Source of the DNA: Spinellus fusiger
Taxonomy: Eukaryota > Mucoromycota > Mucoromycetes > Mucorales > Phycomycetaceae
Reading direction: 5' to 3'
Length of the DNA stretch: 64,000 nucleotides
Assembly (NCBI GenBank): GCA_025094145.1
Contig: JALLLS010000015.1
Span: forward strand, 310,001 to 374,000
The notes beneath the pieces were generated by a model. The model worked only from the letters and a program-made list of their open reading frames with translations. It was not told the origin of the DNA and did no database searches. This document shows positions 53,233 to 61,087 of the stretch, piece after piece. Every line of letters begins with the position of its first letter. Position 1 is the first letter of the stretch. Both the position numbers and the translations under genes were made by a program.

Positions 53233-54586
53233 CAGTGTCAGGCAAAAAAATAGTCAAAATTTTCGTTTTCCGACCTCTATTTTGGTCAAAAAATCTTTTT
53301 TTTTGCTTATTCTTCTTTTTCCGCTATATCATTTGATATGTCTGACACCACTGAACAAACCACCAAGCCTTTTGGAAAAAGAAAGAAGAATATCGACGAC
53401 TTTACTCGTAAACCCATTGTACATGAGGCCACTCAACATGGCACTAGCCAAGTGGAGATTGCAGCCATGTTTGGCATCAGTAATTCCACTGTCAGTCTTA
53501 TTGTGAAGAAGTACAGAGAAACTGGCTGTTTCAAAGCAGGGAAAAGCTCTGGGCGCAAGTTCATTCTGAAGGAGAGGGACGAGAGAGAAGTCTCTCGCGA
53601 GGTGGCAAGGGATTCATTTCAGAGCATGAAGGAGCTCCACCAAGGAATGGCCACCCAAGTGTCCATGAGGAGATTTCAGAAGATGATGAAGAAGATTGAC
53701 TTGTCTTCCTGCAGGGTGATCAGAAAGCCTGCTCTCACTGACAAGCACAAGAAGTTGAGGCTTGCTTGGGCCAAGGTCCACCTACACTGGGTAGAAGAAG
53801 ACTCGAAGGCGGTCATCTGGTCCGATGAGTCGAAGTTCCAGCTAATGAGCAACAACCACCGCAACAGGGCGGTACTTAGGAAGAAGGAGAGACTGCTCCC
53901 AAATAATCTGAAGCCAATGATGAAGTTTGGTGGTGGTGGGGTGATAGTGTGGGGTTCTCTTTTCTGGTGAAGGTGTTGGTAGACTTGCTGTGGTGGTGGG
54001 GTTCATCAATACTGCCAAATACACCAGTATTTTAGAAACGGCCTATTGCCCTGAACTGGCTTGTCTTTTGGCACTGAATCCAGTGGTATGCTATGTTCTT
54101 CAAGAAGACAATGTCAGTTGTCATACTAGTAAGGAGACTAGGAAATGGAAGGATGAGAGGGGCATAGTCACGATGGAGGGGTGGCCCTCTCAAAGCCCTG
54201 ACTTGAACCCAATTGAGCATCTTTGGTAGGAACTTGACAGAGCAGTTCGGAAGAGGATGACCCCAGAAAGAACCCTCTAGGATTTGAAGGCTCTCCTGGT
54301 CTAAGAATGGGACAAGATCCCTAAGGAGGTTACCAACAACTTCATCAATAGCATGTATCGGAGATGTAGGGCTGTCATTGAGGCCAAGGGTGGAAACACC
54401 AAATATTAAGGGTTTCCACACAATAAATTTTTATATAATATCCTGTTGACCTTCTTTATACTTCATCCAATTTTGAAGTCTCTACTGTGTGTTTAATGTG
54501 TGTTTTTATTACAAGGAATAAGTATTGCCCCAAAAAAGAATCCTATGGGAAAATGAAATAAATTATTATTTTTTTGCCTGACACTG
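53233..54586. mobile_element. Tc1/mariner-type transposon (element 2, inactive)
   Basis: About 1.35 kb flanked by TA target duplications (53231-53232, 54587-54588). Terminal inverted repeats share 20 bp beginning CAGTGTCAGGC followed by an A tract. It encodes one transposase on the plus strand. The HTH of that transposase is the closest relative of the tandem HTH array that starts 540 bp downstream of the element. Confidence 0.92.
53338..54409 (+). pseudogene. Transposase of element 2, DD35E spacing, frameshifted
   Basis: ATG at 53338 (MSDTTEQTTKPFGKRKKN) opens a frame with an HTH (QVEIAAMFGISNSTVSLIV), a second DNA-binding segment and AVIWSDESKFQL (first Asp). It then reaches GGGGVIVWGSLFW and hits a frameshift around 53966. 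The +1 frame continues with YVLQEDNVSCHTSKE (second Asp) and SQSPDLNPIEHLW (Glu), 35 residues apart. Three further in-frame stops follow (after EHLW, after PERTL and after LKALLV) before the natural-looking end KGGNTKY. Clearly inactive, but recent enough for all motifs to be readable. Confidence 0.88.
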
Positions 54587-54611
54587 TATGTATATCTTTC
54601 GAATCGCCACA

Positions 54612-55009
54612 GGATGACGGTTATCTTTTTAGTCCTGGTTTCCTTGCTGACTTTATGGCCTTTTTGGATGTCTATTCATAATTCTTATTTTGCCATCATT
54701 TCTCATTTTTCATTATTTTTCCCTCATTTGAGGTTTTGTATTTCTCTGTCCTTGTGTTTCCTTTCTCTTTGCATTATTTTTTCACTTTCGTATTTGAAGT
54801 GTTTATATGTTTATTCTTATTTATTTCACAAAAGTTCTCATAGGGTGGCTAATATGCCCAATGCGCGAATAGCACCTCACACCTGAAAAATAAAAATACT
54901 TTGAACTGTATGTATATCTTAATTGTTCAAAAGGATATCATAAGGTGACTATTAGGCTCAATGCACGAATAGCATTTACACCTAAGATAAAATAATATAC
55001 TCTGGACTG
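54612..55009 (+). repeat. Inverted-repeat arm, left of the HTH array (two tandem right ends)
   Basis: This segment is the inverse of 56978-57240. Both contain, in opposite orientation, GACGGTTATCTTTTT, CCTGGTTTCCTTGCTGAC, GGCCTTTTTGGATGTCTATT, TCATAAGGTGACTATTAGGC and the terminal TATACTCTGGACTG. Two right ends occur in tandem: one stops at 54908 (TTTGAACTG, then TA) and one at 55009 (CTCTGGACTG, then TA), 101 bp apart. This looks like rearranged or nested copies of one TIR transposon. Confidence 0.8.
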
Positions 55010-55123
55010 TATGTTATGTCTTAATATGAAAACAGTTCGGAATCTGAAATATCCAGGTTTGCTTTCTGTTTACTTTATTTACACCGGAGCGTAGCTATAT
55101 CAATTCTCTAACTTCATTACTCA

Positions 55124-56737
55124 ATGTCTATTTCATTCACTGAAGAAACAAATGACATTGAAAAAGCCTTCACGAATGAAGAAGCGAAAATGACTGAACA
55201 ACCAACCAACATAGAGAAAACGGACACCAATAAACAGAATTTCAGTGATGAAGATACCCATAAGACTCGTAAAAAAGGGAAGCGTGTTGATGAAGACATG
55301 CGCAAAACTATCGTACATGAACACAAGGTCAATGGACTCACTCAAGAAAAGATAGCTGCCATGGTGGGCACTAGCATAGCTACTGTTTCCAAAATATTGA
55401 ATGAACATACACTTAGTACTGGAATTCCCCATAAGACTCGTAAAAAAAGGAAACGTGTTGATGAAGACATGCGCAAAACTATTGTACATGAAAACAAGGT
55501 CAATGGACTCAGCCAAGTGAAGATAGCGGCCATGGTTGGCATTGACCAAGCGACTGTTAGTGAAATATTAAGGAAACATACACTTAGTACTGGAATCCCC
55601 CATAAGACTTGTAAAAAGGGAAAACGTGTTGATGAAGACATGCGCAAAACTATCGTACATGAACACAAGGTCAATGGACTCACTCAAGAAAAGATAGCTG
55701 CCATGGTGGGCACTAGCATAGCTACTGTTTCCAAAATATTGAATGAACATACACTTAGTACTGGAATCCCCCATAAGACTCGTAAAAAGGGGAAACGTGT
55801 TGATGAAGACATGCGCAAAACTATCGTACATGAACACATTAACAATGGACTCAGTCAAAGGAAGATAGCTGACATGATTGGTGTTAGTGATGTAACTGTT
55901 GGTACAATATTGAAGAAACATACACTTAGTACTGGAATCCCCCATAAGACTCGTAAAAAGGGAAAATGTGTTGATGAAGATATGCGCAATACTATTGTAC
56001 ATGAACACATTAACAATGGGCTCAGTCAAGAAAAGATAGCTGACATGATTGGTGTTAGTGATGTAACTGTTGGTACAATATTGAAGAAACATACACTTAG
56101 TACTGGAATCCCCCATAAGACTCGTAAAAAGGGAAAATGTGTTGATGAAGACATGTGCAATACTATCGTACATGAACACATTAACAATGGGCTCAGTCAA
56201 GAAAAGATAGCTGACATGTGGGCACTAGCCAAATGACTGTTAGTAAAATATGAAGAAACATACACTTAGTACTGGAATCCCCATAAGACTCGTAAAAAGG
56301 GAAAATGTGTTGATGAAGACATGTGCAATACTATCGTACATGAACACATTAACAATGGGCTCAGTCAAGAAAAGATAGCTGACATGGTGGGCACTAGCCA
56401 AATGACTGTTAGTAAAATATTGAAGAAACATACACTTAGTACTGGAATCCCCCATAAGACTCGTAAAAAGGGGAAACGTGTTGATGAAGACATGCGCAAC
56501 ACTATTGTACATGAGTACAAGGTCAATGGACTCACTCAAGAAAAGATAGCTGCCATGGTTGGCACTAGCATAGCTACTGTTTGCAATATCTTGAAGGCAT
56601 CCAGGAAGAATGAAAGTCTTGAACCTACAAAAGATATCGAAACCAAGTCCATAATTACCGATGAAGTTGAGCCATACTCACAAGTGGAATCACAGACCAC
56701 TACAGACAATGAAGAAATTAAGCAGGAGCATGATTAA
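55124..56737 (+). CDS. Tandem-HTH protein: eight 57-aa helix-turn-helix modules
   Basis: ATG at 55124 (MSISFTEETNDIEK) opens a frame with an acidic leader of about 45 residues, then eight tandem modules. Module starts lie at 55259, 55430, 55601, 55772, 55943, 56114, 56282 and 56453 (171-bp period). An acidic tail ends ...EEIKQEHD. Each module has a basic linker (KTRKKGKRVDEDM), a helix (RKTIVHEHKVNG) and an HTH (QEKIAAMVGTSIATVSKIL). The fold is that of Tc1-type transposase N-termini; the transposase at 53338 shows RKPIVHE and QVEIAAMFGISNSTVSLIV at the same spacing. No DDE domain is present. Module 6 carries three 1-bp deletions (about 56218, 56251, 56281) that put 63 nt out of frame and introduce a stop at 56234-56236. 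Their sum is 3, so the frame resumes. Function unknown; a DNA-binding array is inferred. Confidence 0.75.
55259..56620 (+). repeat. Eight-copy 171-bp coding tandem repeat
   Basis: The DNA underlying the HTH modules repeats every 171 bp (168 bp for copy 6). Copies 1 and 3 are almost identical over long stretches, as are copies 4 and 5, and copies 6 and 7 apart from single-base gaps. This implies recent duplications or gene conversion. Every boundary carries CTTAGTACTGGAAT followed by CCCCATAAGACT. It is a coding repeat, not satellite DNA: synonymous and non-synonymous changes are spread unevenly, with most amino-acid changes in the recognition helix. Confidence 0.92.
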
Positions 56738-56977
56738 TCCAGCTGTACAATTCACCTTTTACAGGCCAATGATGAGACTTGAACTTATCCTATAAATAAA
56801 TGTGTTTGATCTTATCTTTATTGGTGAATATGAATATTAAACTATATTCTACTGTCTACAATGAGGTCAGAGTAGTAGTTTATTATTAAGAATAGCCGTG
56901 GAAGTATGCTTTAAGATATAGAAGCAATAGTATACTAGCAAGTCATATAAAGTCCACCCATAAATACGGTAGTACTA

Positions 56978-57705
56978 CAGTCCAGAGTATATTATTTTAT
57001 TATTTTGGGTGTAAATGCTATTCGCACATTGAGCCTAATAGTCACCTTATGAGATCCTTTTGAATAATCAAGATATACATATAACCACTCTAAATACAAA
57101 AATGAGGAAGAAAAAAACAACCAAAAAAGAGTAGAAATGATGGTAAATAATTATGAATAGACATCCAAAAAGGCCATAATGTCAGCAAGGAAACCAGGAC
57201 ACCAAAAAAAAGATAACCGTCGTTCTATGGTGATCTGAAATTCAACGAGGGATACTTAGAGCAACTCGGACAATCCTGAGGATACAGCTACAGCAACTAC
57301 ACCAGCAGCTTCTGGCTTTGATAAACAGGTTATGAATGGGTGGTAGAAAAGTCTTTGCACTCTATGATAGTGTTGGTATTCCTAATCAACACACCCATCA
57401 GCAGCCTCAATGAGCAAACTACCAGATGATGGCTCTATTTAGGGTACATTATTGCTCTCTACTTTGGCTCAAGCATTGTCACACCCTGTCTACCCACCAT
57501 TGCCTTTGAGAATCTTGTGGAGTCAAGCCCAGACTAATGTCTATTCTTAACCTGGCATTTACTGTCATTTATTTCTCCACTTGAGTATTTAGAGTGTTTA
57601 TATGTATATCTTGATTATTCAAAAGGATCTCATAAGGTGACTATTAGGCTCAATGCGCGAGTAACATTTACACCCAAAATAAAAATAAAAGTATACTCTG
57701 GACTG
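56978..57705. mobile_element. Non-autonomous TIR element, about 728 bp
   Basis: Bounded by TA (56976-56977 and 57706-57707) and by inverted repeats of about 105 bp that start CAGTCCAGAGTATA. The subterminal parts share GCCTAATAGTCACCTTATGA and AAGATATACATATA, inverted at the right end. The interior has no transposase motif. Frames within it are broken but partly coding-like (YIIALYFGSSIVTPCLPTIA), so it may carry a captured host fragment. Its left half is the inverted counterpart of 54612-55009. Confidence 0.75.
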
Positions 57706-57896
57706 TATATACTTATTACCAGTAAATGTATTATTGTGTATGATGTACAATAAAAAGACAAATAGATACAACATTCATTCTAATGATACAGTGGGTTTTA
57801 TCTAGTCAAAGCACCCTCTTCTTATGTTTAGATTTATAAATAAGCCTAAATAATTGAATCTTGTCTTAGCAATTTGGTTTACATTCTTTCTGTTCT

Positions 57897-58490
57897 ACAC
57901 ACCAGGAGATTTTCGGGCCTTTAAAGGTGCACAGTATTACCTGTTAAGTAATAAAAATATTGCCCTTTTATGGAACTGTGTTTAAAATCAAAGGTTTGCA
58001 AGTATCTAAATTTCTATTTCTTTTTATGGAATACATCAATATCAAATTATATTATCAATAAATAATATTGTTTATGAACAAAATTGTTAATAGATAAAAT
58101 TGTTTATTATAATAATATAGCTAATAATACTGTAGCTAATACTATACTATTACTATAGCTACTGCTGTTTTAGGCGTATTCCTTCATAGCAATAGTAAAT
58201 ACACTCTAAAAGCCTTATGCTTTATTCTTGGGATATATATTACTATGCTTGGGAATACACCCTAAACATTATTGATAATATAGAAGGAAGAAGACCACCT
58301 AAGGCTGACTTGAGAAGAATATTAACTTATCTAATATCAAAAGAGTGTATTAGTAATAATTCAATCAAGAGAGATAGTATGCTTACCTTGTACTTAATAC
58401 TTGTCATAAGAATAATAAGCCATATGTTATCTATTAGAAGAAGAGTCAGTACTATGTCTTATGGATTACAATGAGCTCAAGCCCAGATGA
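57897..58490 (+). repeat. Dispersed repeat, copy B
   Basis: Longer and differently decayed partner of copy A (39836-40255), in the same orientation. It includes extra sequence such as ATAATATTGTTTATGAACAA and TAATACTGTAGC, so copy A has lost (or B gained) internal blocks. In one frame both copies read a YNEL segment (MDYNELKPR in B, VNYNELNPR in A) immediately before the zinc-ribbon region of copy B. Confidence 0.7.
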
Positions 58491-58529
58491 AAAGCTCTTC
58501 TAACAGTTACTCTTATTTTTGTTCTCAAG

Positions 58530-58715
58530 ATCTGCCACACTTGCAACACAAATATCCTCACTGAGGTATTAGTGAATTTCAACAATATCCGCGCTTGCCA
58601 AAGTTGCGGAATTGTTTGGAACAGAGATATGAATGCATCAAAGAATATCTATACAATTGCAGAAGAGGGATTAAAGGGTCGCCACCGACCAGTTCCATTC
58701 TGTAGAGAAGAATAG
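58530..58715 (+). pseudogene. C-terminal relic of a TnpB/Fanzor-type RNA-guided nuclease
   Basis: A 61-codon stretch ends in TAG and contains two zinc-knuckle pairs (CHTC and CQSC, 24 residues apart), then GIVWNRDMNASKNIYTIAEE. A CxxC...CxxC ribbon followed by RDxNAxxNI is the hallmark of the third RuvC segment in TnpB (IS200/IS605, IS607) and its eukaryotic relatives, the Fanzors. Upstream in frame, the YNELKPR segment precedes a stop, so the rest of the protein is degraded. The identification rests on motif order alone. Confidence 0.65.
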
Positions 58716-59063
58716 ATACTCTTTGATGCATTCATATTATATATTGCCACATCGAAAGTGGTTTCCTCCAGAATTCAGATATTTACAGGTAAATCTACAT
58801 AATAATCTTTATTTAAGAACTAACATGAATACATCTCAATCTATTTTCACACCTTTTCAAATCGATGTCATTTTTAAACAATTGTATTTCGACTATTTCT
58901 TTTTATATCCTAAAGACCTCCTGGTGTGTAATGAAAGAGCAAGACTTGTCAATAAGATTACCAGTCCTACTTCACACCAGACAAAAAATTAAAGCGTCAT
59001 TGAATCGGAATAACAAAGCTCGACTGACTTGGCACTGATGATAGACTTCACCTTTGCTCTACT

Positions 59064-59453
59064 ATGGAATCCAACACAGTTCAAAAGATGAAAATGGGTG
59101 CTCTTATGGGGGGCACTGTAGGGTTGTGTGTGGGCTTTGTATTTGGAACTGTCAGTCTAATAAGGTAACATGACTCTGTTCATGCATCATCTAACGCGTT
59201 GACTGTATAGATTTGGAGGTGGCAAGAAAGGATCCTTGACACTTCTTAGTCAGTATATGCTTGGATCAGCAGCTTCTTTTGGCTTTTTCATGTGTAAGGT
59301 GTTATTTTTTTTTGTAGTACATAAGTGACAATGTGTATAGCTATTGGTTCTGTTATTCGCACAGAAGGTCGTCCCATGTCCACACTGGAGTGGCAAACCC
59401 AGTCAAAATTGCCTGTTGTTATTCATCAACAAAATAAGTCGGCAAAGCCTTAG
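59064..59453 (+). CDS. MGR2: Mgr2/ROMO1-like mitochondrial inner-membrane protein
   Basis: Small subunit associated with the TIM23 protein-import machinery (yeast Mgr2; human ROMO1). Exons: 59064-59164, 59211-59293, 59341-59453, giving 98 aa. Two glycine-rich hydrophobic segments: KMGALMGGTVGLCVGFVFGT and LLSQYMLGSAASFGFFMSIG, joined by RFGGGKKGS. This reproduces the family layout (GG...G...G, then QYMxGSAxxFGxFM). The C-terminal tail (EGRPMSTLEWQTQSK) is longer than in animals. Start: first ATG (MESNTVQKMKMG); downstream Met codons at residues 9 and 11 are alternatives. Confidence 0.92.
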
Positions 59454-59556
59454 TCTATTTTTCTCTACCTGCCAAGTGAAGTTTAGAATAACTACAAGCC
59501 AACCTATATATATATATACATTTAAATATATACTCCTTCTTTTCTCTCTTTCTTTG

Positions 59557-60881
59557 ATGACGACAGAAGCAGTGTTTGAGACCAACCTGACAGGAGTGCA
59601 GGCTAATGTTAACAGAACAGTACCACCATTACCAAGTACATGGAAACACACTTATCAGCAGGGATTTGCACCTATTTGCACTCACGATGATCATAAAACA
59701 CATTTCTATTATGAGCTGCATGGCACAGGTCCACGCAAAGTTGTATTTCTGATGGGTACTATTGATACAAAAAGACTAGAATGTTTATTAGAAACCTATT
59801 TGAATAGGTCTTAATTCCTCTTGTCAGGCGTGGGATTACCAAGTAAGTAGATAGGAGTTGGTGTAGATGCTTATGAAGTAGACACTGTATTTTGGTGCTA
59901 TGGAAGAGTATACTGTTCTGGTGTTTGATGCGCGTGGTGTGAGCTGGACAGGTAAGGAGTCTTTCTTCTTATGCCACCCAGTAGTAGTTATAACAACAAC
60001 AAGCATAGCAATAACAACAACAAAAATACTACTGCTTATACATATACACTAGGAGGATATTGGGATTGGTACAACACAACGGACTGGGCCCAAGATCTCT
60101 TTGGTCTTTTAGATCACCTTGGATGGAGCCAGCCTATACATGCAGTAGGCTACAGTGCAGGTGGCCAAGTGTTACTAAAGGCCCTCTTGCAAAGTCCACC
60201 TCGCTTTTCATCAGCAGTACTTATGTGTACTACAGCAGGAGGCACTCGTCCATGGACAGGAGCGTATACTCTTCTATCTAACATGTGGCAGAGTCATCCT
60301 AAACAGCAGATAGAACGACTTATTCGTATCAATTACAGACAGGTAATGTTGATGATCAAGAGCAGACATTTACCCTAAGAATGGGCTCAATAGGAATGGC
60401 TCAATGCACGTCCTAAAGATACAGTAGCTCACGAAAATAACTTTGAGATGGTCTACAATGTAAGCTATTGAAGATAGATTCCTACACATCTCTATAGATT
60501 AGACTGATACTTCCCTACAGAAAGTCCTGGAGAGAAATAGTCGTAGTCGGCCCCAGAGCTTGGGTGGGATGCTGAGTCAAGCAGTGGCCTCTCTACGCCA
60601 TTGGGTTACTGCAAGTGATCTAGAGAAGATCAAATCCACTGGGATTCCTCTAGTGGTGATTACTAGTAAGTAGAGATGTGGTTAATTTCACACTTCAACA
60701 ATTACTTATTCAATGGATAGATGGCTGTGATAATTTTGTGCATACAAGACACAGTCTCTATCTTAAGGAGCATCTACAACCACAACAGTTTGTGGTATTT
60801 GAGGATTCTGGACATGTCGTACCTACTGCTAAGCACGAAGAGCTCAATGAGTTACTGCACCACTTCTGGAGTAAGCTATAA
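59557..60881 (+). CDS. Alpha/beta hydrolase (exon 1/2 junction unresolved)
   Basis: Alpha/beta-hydrolase fold enzyme; substrate unknown. Exons: 59557-about 59755, 59828-59842 (15-nt microexon AWDYQ), 59882-59951, 60053-60342, 60394-60459, 60521-60665, 60721-60881. Motifs: VVFLMG on the oxyanion strand, EYTVLVFDARGVSWTGG, the nucleophile elbow GYSAGG (Ser), GCDNFVHTRHS (probable Asp) and EDSGHVVPTAKHEELN (His). From the microexon onward all phases agree. The join from exon 1 does not: donor ATGG|GT ends in phase 1, while the microexon must begin in phase 0. Either another small exon is hidden in 59756-59827, or the gene has a 1-nt lesion. Most of the protein is well supported. Confidence 0.85.
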
Positions 60882-61087
60882 TAAACACCTTACAAAAAGA
60901 ATTAAAACAAAAACAAAAACAAAAACAAAAAAGAGGCGACGGAATGCCGCTAGTTTATTATCTTTTTTTTTCTTTTTTCTATTCATTCATTCATCACTCG
61001 ATACTATTATTACATAAAGATGTATCCATTTATTTTTCTCTTATACACACAACGCCATACCCTTCTTTTGTTCTGTCAATATACACT

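Larger units (their letters stand above)
57706..59063. other. Repeat copy B and nuclease relic before MGR2
   Basis: Holds dispersed repeat copy B (57897-58490) and the zinc-ribbon/RuvC relic (58530-58715), plus a short unrecognised frame at 58723-58992 (PHRKWFPPEFRYLQ). No intact gene is visible. Confidence 0.5.

Noticed and set aside
54590..54620. TTCGAATC motif considered as a tRNA T-loop
   Set aside because: No acceptor stem, anticodon arm or D-loop can be folded around it; it lies at the boundary of a transposon insertion.
55133..56539. Long minus-strand frames opposite the HTH array
   Set aside because: Their repeats mirror the plus-strand modules; the plus frame has the HTH motifs, the minus frames only Phe/Ser-rich repeats.
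55259..56620. 171-bp direct repeats considered as a satellite or CRISPR-like array
   Set aside because: The units are adjacent without unique spacers, keep one reading frame and encode a recognisable HTH; they are a coding repeat.
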